A stretch of 64,000 nt of DNA from Azotimanducus sp965220185 (lineage in GTDB: Bacteria; Pseudomonadota; Gammaproteobacteria; Pseudomonadales; Azotimanducaceae): positions 2,232,001 to 2,296,000 of the forward strand of contig OZ244807.1 in NCBI GenBank assembly GCA_965220185.1, written 5' to 3'. The first letter of the stretch is position 1; the number at the start of each line of letters is the position of its first letter. Made by a program: the position numbers and the translations under genes. Of the stretch, positions 18,066-27,531 are shown one piece after another. The notes under the pieces were generated by a model, which saw nothing but the letters and a program-made list of their open reading frames with translations, searched no databases and was not told where the DNA came from.

Positions 18066-19103
18066 ATGAAACTTGGAATGCTCGCTGGCGCCGGCGGGCG
18101 CGTTGTCAACATCCCCATGGATCGCATCAAGCACGCAGAATCGCTTGGATTCGATTCGGTCTGGACCTCGGAAGCTTGGGGATCCGATGCCGTCACCACA
18201 GCCACTTGGATTCTCGCGAACACCAACCGCATCAAGGCGGGCACGGCCATCATGCAGATGCCTGCGCGCACGCCCGCCATGACCGCCATGACCGCCATGT
18301 CGCTTGCGCAGCTCTCAGGCGGCCGCTTCATCGTCGGGCTTGGCGCTTCGGGGCCCCAGGTTGTCGAAGGCTGGCACGGCGTCGCGTATGGACGGCCGAT
18401 TACGCGCCTCAAGGAATACGTCGCGGTGATGAGAAAGATCTTCGCGCGTGAAGAACCTGTGACCTTCGAAGGCAAGGAGTATCAACTTCCCTTCACCGGC
18501 GACTCCGCCACCGGCCTTGGACGACCCCTGCGAAGCATGCTGCACTGCTCGGAGGAGATTCCGATTTATTCGGCGAGCATCACGCCGCGCGGCGTAGCCG
18601 CCGCCGCCGAGGTCTGCGATGGCTTCCTGCCTATCTGGTATGACCCTGAGCAATTTGGCGTTTTCGAAGACCCGCTCAATCAAGGCTTTGCCGCTGCTGG
18701 TGACAAGTCGCTTGCGAACTTTGATCTCGCCCCGTTCGTCACTGTTGCGCTTGGCGATGACATGGCAGAAGCCATGCTGCCCATCAAGTCAAACCTTGCA
18801 CTCTATATCGGCGGCATGGGCGCACGCGACAAGAATTTCTACAACGACTATGCCAAAGCGCTTGGCTTTGAGGAAGCGGCGGTGACCATTCAAAACCATT
18901 TCCTCGCGGGGCGACGCAATGAAGCCGCCGCCGCCGTGCCGGACGAGCTCGTGGATGCTGTGCATCTCGTTGGGCCCGAAGGGCGCATTCGCGAACATGC
19001 GGCGCGCTGGGTGGAGGCCGGCAAGCGCGGCGAAGTAGGCACCATGATGATCGGTGCGAACTCAAATGCAGCGCTTGAATTGATTGCGGAGATTATGCTG
19101 TAG
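18066..19103 (+). CDS. LLM-class flavin/F420-dependent oxidoreductase
   Basis: A 345-residue TIM-barrel protein of the luciferase-like family. MKLGMLAGAGG at the start, FDSVWTSEAWG, RIKAGTAIMQ, GRFIVGLGASGPQVVEGWHG and the ITRLKEYVAVMRKIF helix match F420-dependent LLM enzymes. Whether it uses F420 or FMN cannot be told, and F420 would be notable in this lineage. The ATG at 18066 was chosen; 29 upstream in-frame residues do not fit the barrel. It converges on the alpha-hydroxyacid dehydrogenase gene. Confidence 0.8.
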   Translation: MKLGMLAGAGGRVVNIPMDRIKHAESLGFDSVWTSEAWGSDAVTTATWILANTNRIKAGTAIMQMPARTPAMTAMTAMSLAQLSGGRFIVGLGASGPQVVEGWHGVAYGRPITRLKEYVAVMRKIFAREEPVTFEGKEYQLPFTGDSATGLGRPLRSMLHCSEEIPIYSASITPRGVAAAAEVCDGFLPIWYDPEQFGVFEDPLNQGFAAAGDKSLANFDLAPFVTVALGDDMAEAMLPIKSNLALYIGGMGARDKNFYNDYAKALGFEEAAVTIQNHFLAGRRNEAAAAVPDELVDAVHLVGPEGRIREHAARWVEAGKRGEVGTMMIGANSNAALELIAEIML

Positions 19104-19197
19104 CGACGCTCTAGCAGCCTCGATGATGCCTGTAGGCGCGACCACATGGGGCAGTACGTCGAGGTCGCTCGATGCCTCAATCCACTGGTCGCCCGCG

Positions 19198-20376
19198 TCA
19201 ACGAGTGCCTCGCCTGACTTGTACTCGATTCGCGTTGAGATCCTTGATTGTCCGGCAGCCAATGAGCGACATATCGCGCACGACTTCCTGGCGCAACAGG
19301 TGCAACGCCCGCTCCACGCCCGCCTGTCCGCCAGCGGCCAATCCATAGAGATACGGACGCCCAAACGAACAGGCGTTCGCGCCGAGCGCGAGCGCCTTGA
19401 GGATATGCGTACCACGACGCACGCCACCATCGAGAATAAGTTCGATTGCATCGCCGACTGCATCTCGCATCGGCGCGATGCAGTCAATTGGAGCGGGTGT
19501 GGCATCAAGCTGACGCCCGCCGTGACTCGAGATCATGATCGCACTCGCGCCCACATCGACCGCGCGACGCGCATCCTCAGGCGTCAATAGTCCTTTGATG
19601 GCGAAGGGGCCGCCCCATTCATTGATGATCCATTCGGCATCTTTCCAGTTGATAGTCGGATCGAACTGGCTGTTGACATACTGAATGAGGCTCATAGCAC
19701 CACTGGCCAAGGCATCGACGCGGTGCACAACATTCGCAAGGCGAAAGTCGCGGTGGCGCAGCAGGTTGAATGCCCAGCCCGGATGCGTTGCGAAGCTCCA
19801 AAGGCTTTTCAGGCCGAATCGTGGTGGCACGCTCATGCCATGCACGAAGTCGCGTTCGCGATTGCCGGCGACTGGCGTGTCCACGGTCAGGCACAGTGCT
19901 TGAAAACCGGCTTCCTTGCAGCGGGCGACGAACTCGCGGGTGAGCTCCCGATCGCGCAGCACATAAATCTGAAACATCTTCGGGCACCCGACCGTCTCGG
20001 CGATCTCTTCAATGCTCGCAGTGCCCACCGTCGAAAGCGAGTAGAGCGTGCCGAACTTCTCTGCGGCGCGCGCGGCGCCGAGCTCACGATGGTGGTGAAA
20101 AAGCCGCGACATGCCAGTTGGCGAGAGAAAAAAAGGCACGTCGAGGTCAGCACCCAAAACCCGCGTTGACAAGTCGATGTCTTCAATGTTCTGGAGATAC
20201 TTCGGACGGAGTTCGTAGTCGTCAAAGGCAGCGGTGCTGCGACGAAGACTCACTTCATCGTCGGCGCCGCCATCGATATAGTGGAACATCGGCGCTGGCA
20301 GCTTAGCGCGCGCGTGCGCCCGGAGGTCGTCAATGTTCCGACAATAGCGGAGTTTCAAGGTGCGGCGCCTCGCCAA
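19198..20376 (-). CDS. FMN-dependent alpha-hydroxyacid dehydrogenase
   Basis: A 392-residue TIM barrel of the LldD / glycolate oxidase family. It has the N-terminal YIDGGADDE, PFFLSPTGMSRLFH, the catalytic His-Arg motif MISSHGGRQLDATP, the phosphate-binding ILDGGVRRGTHILKALALGA and GRPYLYGLAAGG. It oxidises a 2-hydroxyacid such as lactate and passes electrons to the quinone pool or oxygen; the exact substrate is unclear. The start overlaps the upstream membrane-protein gene by 22 bases, so they are likely co-transcribed. Membership of LldD proper is not certain. Confidence 0.85.
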   Translation of the reverse strand: MARRRTLKLRYCRNIDDLRAHARAKLPAPMFHYIDGGADDEVSLRRSTAAFDDYELRPKYLQNIEDIDLSTRVLGADLDVPFFLSPTGMSRLFHHHRELGAARAAEKFGTLYSLSTVGTASIEEIAETVGCPKMFQIYVLRDRELTREFVARCKEAGFQALCLTVDTPVAGNRERDFVHGMSVPPRFGLKSLWSFATHPGWAFNLLRHRDFRLANVVHRVDALASGAMSLIQYVNSQFDPTINWKDAEWIINEWGGPFAIKGLLTPEDARRAVDVGASAIMISSHGGRQLDATPAPIDCIAPMRDAVGDAIELILDGGVRRGTHILKALALGANACSFGRPYLYGLAAGGQAGVERALHLLRQEVVRDMSLIGCRTIKDLNANRVQVRRGTR

Positions 20377-20834
20377 ACGAACCGCCAGACGAGGCCAAAG
20401 ACAATCAAGCCTACTACGAAGATGGTAAGCAGGTAGCGCGCAATGTCGGCAGGCGGATTAAACAGCAGGTTCAACCACAAGGCATAGGCCACAGCACACA
20501 CGCCGAGGTACACGCAGGCAAGCAGCAGTGGACGCGGTCGATACACCCGCGCGAGCATGATGGCCTGAATAGCAACCATGAGCGCGACCACCGGCGCGGG
20601 TATCAAGATAAACAAGTTGGCCGTGACGTCGGCATGGTTTTGCAGCACGGTGATCCACGCAATGCTGAAGAACTCAGTCGGCAGTACGCCGAGCAGCGCC
20701 ACCAGTGCAACGAGCGCCGCACTCGCGATGCCGGATGGAACTCGGCCGCGGGCGGCGCGCACGCACAGCACGGTGAGCAGCGCCAAGTAGGTGAGAACCA
20801 GTCCGAAGACAATGAAAGGCAATGCGGCAGGCAC
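20355..20834 (-). CDS. Small multi-pass membrane protein
   Basis: A 159-residue protein with about five hydrophobic segments (residues 4-27, 36-55, 67-92, 100-122 and 135-155). No family is recognised. It lies between the selenoprotein-like gene (10 bases upstream) and the FMN dehydrogenase, overlapping the latter by 22 bases. The three form one likely operon in which a redox link is conceivable. Nothing in the sequence (no heme-His pattern, no Cys pair) shows that it carries electrons. Confidence 0.6.
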   Translation of the reverse strand: MPAALPFIVFGLVLTYLALLTVLCVRAARGRVPSGIASAALVALVALLGVLPTEFFSIAWITVLQNHADVTANLFILIPAPVVALMVAIQAIMLARVYRPRPLLLACVYLGVCAVAYALWLNLLFNPPADIARYLLTIFVVGLIVFGLVWRFVWRGAAP

Positions 20835-20843
20835 GCGGCTACG

Positions 20844-21419
20844 TCAGCGCTCGCCGCGCACCCGCGAGAAGACATCCTCTAGAGGCGGGCGCGTGCGATA
20901 ACCGGGCTCCGCAAACTTCGCTTGAATCTGTCCATCCGGCGCAATCCAAAGCATGCCCGGTAACGGGATGCCTTGACCAAGATTCTCATCAGCCACGCCG
21001 AACGCGTTGACGTGCCGACCATCAACATCGCGCAGCAAAGGGAAGCCGAGGCCGCGATACTCATGAAACTCCTTGAGGACCTCAAGGCTGTCGTAGGTCA
21101 TGGCTGCGATGTTGACACCCTCCGCCGCGAATCTTTCGCGCCATTTTTCCAGTTGAACCAACTGGGCCTTGCAATATGGTCACCAGTCTGCTGATCGGCT
21201 CAGCACAAGGAGCAATCCGCGGTTGCCGCTCAAAGCTGGCAAGTCGCGCGTCACTCCGTCTTGGTCTTGGGCGCTGATCTCAGGCGCGATGCTGCCGACC
21301 GGCGGACCCCAGAACCCGGCGTCATTCGCCGCGACACTCGCTACGACAAGTGAAGATGCGCCTGCGACGAGCGCGATGCACAGGCTCGCTTTCAACAGTC
21401 GATTCATGATCATCCGCAT
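20844..21419 (-). CDS. Selenocysteine-containing thioredoxin-fold protein (UxxC)
   Basis: A 191-residue AhpC/TSA-redoxin protein if the in-frame TGA at 21182-21180 is read as selenocysteine (residue 80). The stop sits exactly where redoxins have the first active-site cysteine: SADW-U-PYCKAQLVQLEKW, that is UxxC in place of CxxC. Downstream frame and family features continue without a break (LLRDVDGRHVNAFG, PGMLWIAPDGQ). An N-terminal signal peptide (residues 6-31) points to the periplasm. A hairpin with a GTT loop follows the TGA at the right distance for a bacterial SECIS. The alternative, a simple nonsense mutation, would be unlikely to hit this codon and be followed by such a hairpin. selA, selB, selC and selD are not in the window. 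Confidence 0.8.
21149..21182 (-). promoter_or_regulatory. Bacterial SECIS-like hairpin and Sec TGA
   Basis: On the minus strand the TGA (21182-21180) is followed, after 14 bases, by a perfect stem CCAGTTG / CAACTGG (21165-21159 and 21155-21149) with loop GTT. The loop starts 21 bases after the TGA and its first base is G, as the bacterial SECIS consensus asks (16-37 bases, a G in the first two loop positions). Confidence 0.75.
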
Positions 21420-21616
21420 ACGGCTTCGAACACAGGCAAGAAGTTGTCGCCTAGTATACCGCTCACGGCTTCGCCTTCGTGGCCGTGCGGGCTAGCCCGA
21501 ACTCATAATCACCCGGCATTTCGATCACCTTGCATGCTGCACTACCAACCTCAGACACACGCGCTTTAGGCATGCCTTATAGAATGCGTCAATCATCATA
21601 GAGCCCGGAACTTCCA

Positions 21617-22861
21617 TTGTCTCGCTACTCCGTCTGGAATCTCGCTCGTCACGCCATGTCCGGCCATCGGCAATGGGACCCAGCATGGCGCACGCGCGAG
21701 CCGAAGAAACGCTACGATGTGGTGATCATCGGCGGCGGCGGGCATGGACTCGCCACCGCCTATTTCCTCGCTTCGCGCCACGGCGTCACCAATGTCGCGG
21801 TGCTCGAAAAAGGCTACCTCGGCGGTGGCAATTCGGGGCGCAACACGCAAATCATTCGCAGCAACTACTTTTATCCTTCGAGCGCAGCATTTTATGATCG
21901 CGCACTGACGCTCTACGAACGCCTGCCAAGAGAACTTAATTTCAACCTCATGCTCAGCCAGCGCAGTGTCTTGACGCTCGCGCATTCACGCCATGATCTG
22001 GAGGCCAGCCGCCGCTGGTTCAATGCGATACGACTGAACGATGTCGATTCGAAACTCATGTCGAGGGACGATATCGCACGCGCCGCGCCATGCCTCAATC
22101 TCGACTCCCATTACCCAGTGCTCGGCGGCTTTATGCAGCCACGCGGCGGTATTGCACGGCACGATGCGGTCACCTGGGCGCTCGCCCGCGGCGCGGACAG
22201 CCTAGGCGTTGACTTGCTGCAGCAGTGCGAAGTCACCGGCATCGACATCGAGCATGGCCGCGTGAAAGGGGTTCGCACGACGCGCGGCGCCATTGCCACG
22301 GACAAGCTCGCGCTGGTAGCGGCCGGACATTCAAGCGTGCTTGCCAAGATGGCGGGATTCCGCCTGCCGATTGTCAGCATGCCATTGCAAGCCATGGTGA
22401 CAGAGCCGGTCAAGCCAGTTCTCGACACTGTCGTCATGTCCGGAGCCGTGCACGCCTACGCGAGCCAGTCCGACCGCGGCGAGATCGTCATCGGCGGCGG
22501 CGCGGATGTGCTTCACTCCTACGCGCAAAAAGGCAGCGCGCTCACCTATCGGATCAATGCGCGCGCACTTCTTGAGCTTTTTCCTTGGTTTAGCCGCCTG
22601 AAGATCATGCGCCATTGGGCAGGCATCGTGGACATCACGCCCGACACCACGGCCATTGTCGGCAAAACGCCTGTGCAAGGCATCTACATCAACTGCGGAT
22701 GGGGCACTGGCGGCTACAAGGCGATTCCGGCAGGCGGGGAAACGCTCGCGCATACCATCGTTCACGACCGGCCACACCCGCTTATCGAAGACTTCAACCT
22801 AGAGCGCTTCTACACGGGCGCGCTCATTGATGAAGGTGCCGCTGCCGGCGTCGCGCACTGA
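21617..22861 (+). CDS. soxB: Sarcosine oxidase subunit beta
   Basis: A 414-residue FAD subunit of heterotetrameric sarcosine oxidase, which demethylates sarcosine to glycine and passes the one-carbon unit to tetrahydrofolate. The FAD site is VVIIGGGGHGLATAYFLA; NSGRNTQIIRSNYF and the C-terminal CGWGTGGYKAIPAGG are family marks. Start is TTG at 21617, because MSRYSVWNLARHA matches the usual SoxB N-terminus; an ATG at 21656 would remove it. It is the first gene of soxBDAG; the stop overlaps the soxD ATG by one base. Confidence 0.9.
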   Translation: MSRYSVWNLARHAMSGHRQWDPAWRTREPKKRYDVVIIGGGGHGLATAYFLASRHGVTNVAVLEKGYLGGGNSGRNTQIIRSNYFYPSSAAFYDRALTLYERLPRELNFNLMLSQRSVLTLAHSRHDLEASRRWFNAIRLNDVDSKLMSRDDIARAAPCLNLDSHYPVLGGFMQPRGGIARHDAVTWALARGADSLGVDLLQQCEVTGIDIEHGRVKGVRTTRGAIATDKLALVAAGHSSVLAKMAGFRLPIVSMPLQAMVTEPVKPVLDTVVMSGAVHAYASQSDRGEIVIGGGADVLHSYAQKGSALTYRINARALLELFPWFSRLKIMRHWAGIVDITPDTTAIVGKTPVQGIYINCGWGTGGYKAIPAGGETLAHTIVHDRPHPLIEDFNLERFYTGALIDEGAAAGVAH

Positions 22862-23139
22862 TGCTTATTATCGAGTGTCCATACTGCGGCGCACGCGACG
22901 AGCACGAGTTTCACTTCGGCGGCGAGGCGCATCTCGTGCGCCCCGATGAGTCAGTGGATGACGAAACCTGGGCGCTGTACCTGTACTTCCGTGAGAATCC
23001 CAAGGGGGTTCACTTCGAGCGCTGGCACCACCGATATGGCTGCGGGACCTGGTTCAACGTCGTCCGCGACACGGTGACGCACGGAATTGCTTGCGGCTAT
23101 CCGATCACCGACCAGCACCCGCCACAGGAGAGTGCATGA
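22861..23139 (+). CDS. soxD: Sarcosine oxidase subunit delta
   Basis: A 92-residue zinc-binding subunit. Cysteines in IECPYCGARDEHEF, a His at HRYGCGTWFN and the following Cys fit the SoxD zinc site. It holds the interface between the large subunits. The ATG overlaps the soxB stop (TGATG), and its own stop overlaps the soxA start (ATGA), so the operon is translationally coupled throughout. The length is normal for the family. Confidence 0.9.
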   Translation: MLIIECPYCGARDEHEFHFGGEAHLVRPDESVDDETWALYLYFRENPKGVHFERWHHRYGCGTWFNVVRDTVTHGIACGYPITDQHPPQESA

Positions 23140-26021
23140 GCGGCTACCGACACGGCGCTGGCAGCGACATCGATCAAGATCAGCGTATCAACTTCCGCTT
23201 CAACGGCAAGCGCTATCAGGGCTACCACGGCGACACCCTGACATCGGCCCTGCTGGCGTCCGGCGTGCGCGTCTTCGGCCGCAGCTTCAAGCGCCACAGG
23301 CCGCGGGGCGTGTTTTCCGCTGGCGTCGAAGAGCCTGGCGCACTCGTCCAAATCGGTCTCGACGCACGCACAACGCCGAACGCACGCGCGAGTCTTCTCG
23401 CGATTCACGAAGGGCTTGAAGCGCGCACCACGAGCCATTGGCCAAGCGTCAATTTCGACATGGCGCGCACCTTGGATCTGTTCTCTGGACTCATTCCGGC
23501 GGGCTTCTACAACAAAACCTTCATCTGGCCTTCGTGGCAGTTCTACGAGAATTTGGTGCGCCATACCGCAGGGTTCGGACACTGTCCCAAGGCGCCCGAT
23601 CCAGACCAGTACGCCGAGCGTCACATGGCGGTTGATGTGCTGGTCTGCGGCGGCGGACCGGTCGGCTTGGCAGCCGCACTCGAATACGGCGCATCCGGCG
23701 CCTCAGTGGTGATCGCCGAACAGGATTCACACTTTGGCGGCAGCCTGCTGTCAAGCCCGATGGAGATAGGCGCCGAGCCTAGCGGGCACTGGCTCAGGAA
23801 TATGCAGGATGACATCGCCAAATCGCGCAATATCGAGGCATTCACGCGCACGTCAGTCTCAGGCATCTACGACCACAATCTTGCCTTGCTCGTCAGCCGT
23901 GCACCCGACGCGAACGCACGCGAAACGCTCATCAGCGTGCGCGCCAAGAAGATCACCATTGCTGCGGGCGCCATCGAGCAGCCGCTTATCTTTGAAGATA
24001 ACGACCGTCCTGGCATCATGCTCTTGAGCGCCATGCAGTCCTACCTGCAGCGCTTCGGTGTCGTTGCCGGAAAAAAGATCGTGCTTGCGGGCAACAATGA
24101 CTTGCTCTACAAGGCCGCGAGTGATTTCGCACATGCAGGTGTGCCTATCGAGGCGATTATCGATTCACGAGCCGAGCCAAGCGCAGCCTCTGCGCATCTC
24201 GGACTGACAGTGCATCACGGCTGCCAAGTCATTGCCTCTACAGGCGGCAAGTCGCTGAAGGGCGTCACTGTGACGAGCCTGACAGACGGCAGCTCGGCAA
24301 GGCGCGCGTTCCATATCTCGTGCGATGCGCTCGGCGTCACCGGCGGCCTCGCGCCAACAGTGCATCTCGCATGCCATGCCAACACGCCACTCGCGTATGA
24401 CGAGTCAATCGCCGCGTTCGCGCCCGCTGCGACCGGCGGTGACATTGAAGTCATCGGCGCGGCGGCGGGCAACTTCGATCTCGACGCATCGCTCGAGCTG
24501 ATCGCGTCTGGAACCATGCGCACGCCCGTTTCTCGCTACAGTCAGAAAATAGGTGATCGCTTCGCCCGCGTCGGAAACACATCGAAGCAATGGGTTGACC
24601 TCCTCTACGATGTGACCGTGGCGGACCTCGACCTCGCCATTCGCGAGAACTACTCGTCGGTCGAGCACATGAAGCGCTACACGACGAATGGCATGTCCGT
24701 CGATCAGGGCAAAACGAGCAACCTGAATGCCTTGAGCCATCTCGCCGAAGTCACCGAGCGCGCGATAAGCGAGGTCGGCACGACCACCTACCGGCCACCC
24801 TACATGCCCGTGACCTTGGGCACGTTGGCAGCAGGTCGCAGGGGGCGATTCTATGCGCCGATACACGAACTGCCGATGCACGAATCGCATCTTGCGCTTG
24901 GCGCCGCCATGGAACGCTATGGCGATTGGGTGCGCCCTAGCGCGTATCCTCAGGATGGCGAAGACGAAGCGAGCGCCGTCAATCGCGAAGCGCTCGCTGT
25001 GCGACAGGGTGTCGGCGTCTGCGATGGCTCAGCACTTGGCAAGATTGAAGTATGCGGCCCGGATGCGGCGGCATTTCTGAACTTCATCTACCTCAATCAA
25101 GTGCCGAGCCTCCAAGTCGGTCAGTGTCGCTATGGCCTGATGCTCAATGAGCAGGGCGTGATCTTCGATGATGGCGTCTTTTGTCGACTTGGGAGCGACG
25201 AATTTCTCGTTAGCACTACAAGCGCGAATGCGACGCGCGTCTATCATTGGATGGAACAATGGCTGCAATGCGAACTCATCAACATGGACGTGACTTTGAT
25301 GAACGCCACTGAAGACTGGGCCAATGTGACGATCGCAGGTCCTCAAGCGCGCCAACTGCTGAGCCGCTTTGAGAGTGACATCGACGTTTCAAACGAGGCA
25401 TTTCCGTTCATGTCGCAGCGAACAGGCCAGCTCGAAGGTGTGCCTGCGCGCATTCTGCGGGTAAGCTTTTCGGGCGAACTTGGATTTGAGGTGTACGTGC
25501 CGTCATGCTATGGCGACAGCTTGTGGAGTGAGGTGCTTGCTCGCGGTGCGGACTTGGGCGTCGCGCCTTATGGCGTCGAAACCATGATGGTGCTTCGCAT
25601 TGAAAAGGGATTTATGCACGTCGGCAGCGACACCGATAGCCAAACGGTGCCGCGCGATGTGGGCTGGGGGCACGTGTCCACCCGCAAGCAAGCGGACTTT
25701 ATCGGCAAACGCTCCTTGGACCTGGCGAACAATGTGCGTGAGAACAGGCTGGAGCTTGTTGGGGTTGAACCGATTGATCCGCGCGGCGAATTGATCGCAG
25801 GCGCGCATTTAACGGCGAGCGGTGAGAAGCGTTCCCAAGGCTATGTCACATCGGCCTGTTTCAGCCCGATGCTCAACCGACCGATCGGCCTCGCACTGCT
25901 TGAAGGCGGTCGAGGACGCATGGATGAAGAAATCGAAAGCTTCGACTGCGGCATTCGACGCCGAGTGCGCGTGCGCTCGCCAGTGTTCTTCGACGCAGAA
26001 GGAACACGTCTTCATGGGTAG
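23136..26021 (+). CDS. soxA: Sarcosine oxidase subunit alpha
   Basis: A 961-residue subunit. The first 100 residues form a 2Fe-2S-ferredoxin-like fold without the cysteines (NFRFNGKRYQGYHGDTLTSAL). A pyridine-nucleotide domain follows (VLVCGGGPVGLAAALEYG, near residue 165). The last 380 residues form a GcvT-like folate domain (GRRGRFYAPIHE onward). It binds NAD and tetrahydrofolate and receives formaldehyde through a channel. The ATG at 23136 overlaps the soxD stop. An earlier in-frame ATG at 23091 would lie inside soxD and is rejected. Confidence 0.9.
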   Translation: MSGYRHGAGSDIDQDQRINFRFNGKRYQGYHGDTLTSALLASGVRVFGRSFKRHRPRGVFSAGVEEPGALVQIGLDARTTPNARASLLAIHEGLEARTTSHWPSVNFDMARTLDLFSGLIPAGFYNKTFIWPSWQFYENLVRHTAGFGHCPKAPDPDQYAERHMAVDVLVCGGGPVGLAAALEYGASGASVVIAEQDSHFGGSLLSSPMEIGAEPSGHWLRNMQDDIAKSRNIEAFTRTSVSGIYDHNLALLVSRAPDANARETLISVRAKKITIAAGAIEQPLIFEDNDRPGIMLLSAMQSYLQRFGVVAGKKIVLAGNNDLLYKAASDFAHAGVPIEAIIDSRAEPSAASAHLGLTVHHGCQVIASTGGKSLKGVTVTSLTDGSSARRAFHISCDALGVTGGLAPTVHLACHANTPLAYDESIAAFAPAATGGDIEVIGAAAGNFDLDASLELIASGTMRTPVSRYSQKIGDRFARVGNTSKQWVDLLYDVTVADLDLAIRENYSSVEHMKRYTTNGMSVDQGKTSNLNALSHLAEVTERAISEVGTTTYRPPYMPVTLGTLAAGRRGRFYAPIHELPMHESHLALGAAMERYGDWVRPSAYPQDGEDEASAVNREALAVRQGVGVCDGSALGKIEVCGPDAAAFLNFIYLNQVPSLQVGQCRYGLMLNEQGVIFDDGVFCRLGSDEFLVSTTSANATRVYHWMEQWLQCELINMDVTLMNATEDWANVTIAGPQARQLLSRFESDIDVSNEAFPFMSQRTGQLEGVPARILRVSFSGELGFEVYVPSCYGDSLWSEVLARGADLGVAPYGVETMMVLRIEKGFMHVGSDTDSQTVPRDVGWGHVSTRKQADFIGKRSLDLANNVRENRLELVGVEPIDPRGELIAGAHLTASGEKRSQGYVTSACFSPMLNRPIGLALLEGGRGRMDEEIESFDCGIRRRVRVRSPVFFDAEGTRLHG

Positions 26022-26481
26022 CTTGCAAGCGAAGTCGCCAATCGACGGTCGGCAGTATGCCGGCAACGAGATTTGGCTGGCACCTGCGGAAGGGCACAAA
26101 TTCGTTCAGGTGAAAGGTAGAGGACTAGACCTTGGCAAAGATGCGGCGCCGCGCAGCTTCAATGGCGATGTCGTCTGGATTGGCCCCAGCGAACGTCTGC
26201 TGCTGTCAGGCGAGCCCAACGTTCACACTGGCCATGCCCGAGACATGTCGAGTGGCTTGATTGCGATCGCCATGAAAGGCAAGTCAGTGCGCCGCCTCGT
26301 TGAGAACGAGACCAGTGCGGTTGACTTTAGGCCCGGATTCGCATCAAAGTTCAGATTTGCCGACGTGTCCGTGACGATCATCGTGCGCGGCGAGGACGAC
26401 CTGCTCTGCCTCGTTGAGCGCAGCGTCGCAAGCTGGCTATTCGACTGGCTCGAAGATCGCGCCAAGCTGCTCGACCTGTAG
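26014..26481 (+). CDS. soxG: Sarcosine oxidase subunit gamma
   Basis: A 155-residue GcvT-C-like subunit closing the soxBDAG operon. It begins with ATG at 26014, overlapping the end of soxA by 8 bases. Visible marks are GDVVWIGPSERLLL, RDMSSGLIAIAM and RFADVSVTIIVRGEDDLLCLVERS. Subunit gamma completes the folate pocket. The in-frame ORF extends upstream to 25822 within soxA, but those residues are a shadow. Length is near the 150-200 residues usual for SoxG. Confidence 0.85.
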   Translation: MGSLQAKSPIDGRQYAGNEIWLAPAEGHKFVQVKGRGLDLGKDAAPRSFNGDVVWIGPSERLLLSGEPNVHTGHARDMSSGLIAIAMKGKSVRRLVENETSAVDFRPGFASKFRFADVSVTIIVRGEDDLLCLVERSVASWLFDWLEDRAKLLDL

Positions 26482-26561
26482 GGAAGGTCTGATCAAGTCC
26501 ACTGCGCTCAGCGACGCACATCTCGACTACACTGCTTCGTTCTCGTCTCTAGACTCGATCA

Positions 26562-27377
26562 ATGTCCGAACTCGTCACCATTACTCGCTCGAACGGCATC
26601 GCCGATGTTCGCCTTAATCGGGCTGAGAAATACAACGCGCTCAGCCGTGAAATGTTCCGCGCCATCGCCGACGCCGCCAAGTCATTTGAGAATGATCGCC
26701 AGACGCGCGTGATCGTGCTCTCCGGCGAAGGTCGCGGCTTTTGCGCTGGCCTTGACTTCGCCTCGTTTCAGTCCATGGGGGAACGAAACGATGGCAGCGC
26801 CGGTGGCGTTGAGGTCAAGCCTGATCCAAGCGCGCCCAATCTCGGCCAGGAAGTTTCGGTCGCATGGCGCCGTGTGTCGATTCCTGTGATCGCGGCGGTG
26901 CATGGCGTCGCCTATGGCGGCGGCATGCAGATTGCGCTCGGTGCCGATATCCGCATTGCCGCGCCCGATGCGCGCCTTTCAGTGTTCGAGGTCAACTGGG
27001 GCCTCATTCCCGATATGGGCATCACGCAGACACTTCGCGGGCTCGTGCCGCTCGATGTCGCCAAGGAGCTGACCTTCACCGGCCGCATCATCAGCGGCAC
27101 CGAAGCCGCTTTGCTCGGACTCGTCACGCGCGTTGCTGACAACCCGCGTGAAGCAGCGATGGAACTTGCACGCCAGATTGCCGCACATTCACCCGACGCA
27201 GTGCGCGGCGCAAAGAAGCTCTACGAAGACACCTGGCATATGGCTTCGCGCGACGGGCTTGGACTTGAGCAGGCGATTCAAAGCAAGCTGATTGGCTCGG
27301 CAAATCAGCTCGCGGCGGTGAAAGCCGGCATGGCCAAGCAACCCGGCAAGTTTCGCGACGCTGAGTTCGATTTCTGA
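26562..27377 (+). CDS. Enoyl-CoA hydratase/isomerase family protein
   Basis: A 271-residue crotonase. The oxyanion-hole motifs are FCAGLDFASF and AYGGGMQIALGADIRIA; the later FEVNWGLIPDMG keeps the catalytic-position pattern of hydratases. It may act in fatty-acid or aromatic beta-oxidation. It follows the sox operon by 80 bases and is probably separately transcribed. The downstream 27.4-28.2 kb region is mobile-element debris, so the neighbour on that side gives no clue. Confidence 0.85.
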   Translation: MSELVTITRSNGIADVRLNRAEKYNALSREMFRAIADAAKSFENDRQTRVIVLSGEGRGFCAGLDFASFQSMGERNDGSAGGVEVKPDPSAPNLGQEVSVAWRRVSIPVIAAVHGVAYGGGMQIALGADIRIAAPDARLSVFEVNWGLIPDMGITQTLRGLVPLDVAKELTFTGRIISGTEAALLGLVTRVADNPREAAMELARQIAAHSPDAVRGAKKLYEDTWHMASRDGLGLEQAIQSKLIGSANQLAAVKAGMAKQPGKFRDAEFDF

Positions 27378-27531
27378 ATCCCTCGTCCTGTGCCTTGAGT
27401 CTGCGCAGCTCAGATTCAGACGCGCCAAGCAGGCTCCCAGTGTTCCGTCAAGCTTAAATTTATGGGAATTACATAGGAAAGTTGACAAGCACTGTCTTGC
27501 CGATGCCCTTCGGGTTGAGTAAAATACCAGC

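Noticed and set aside
19113..19124. CTAGCAGCCT after the LLM gene, like an IS5 end.
   Set aside because: Only ten bases match and the following bases diverge, so chance is plausible.
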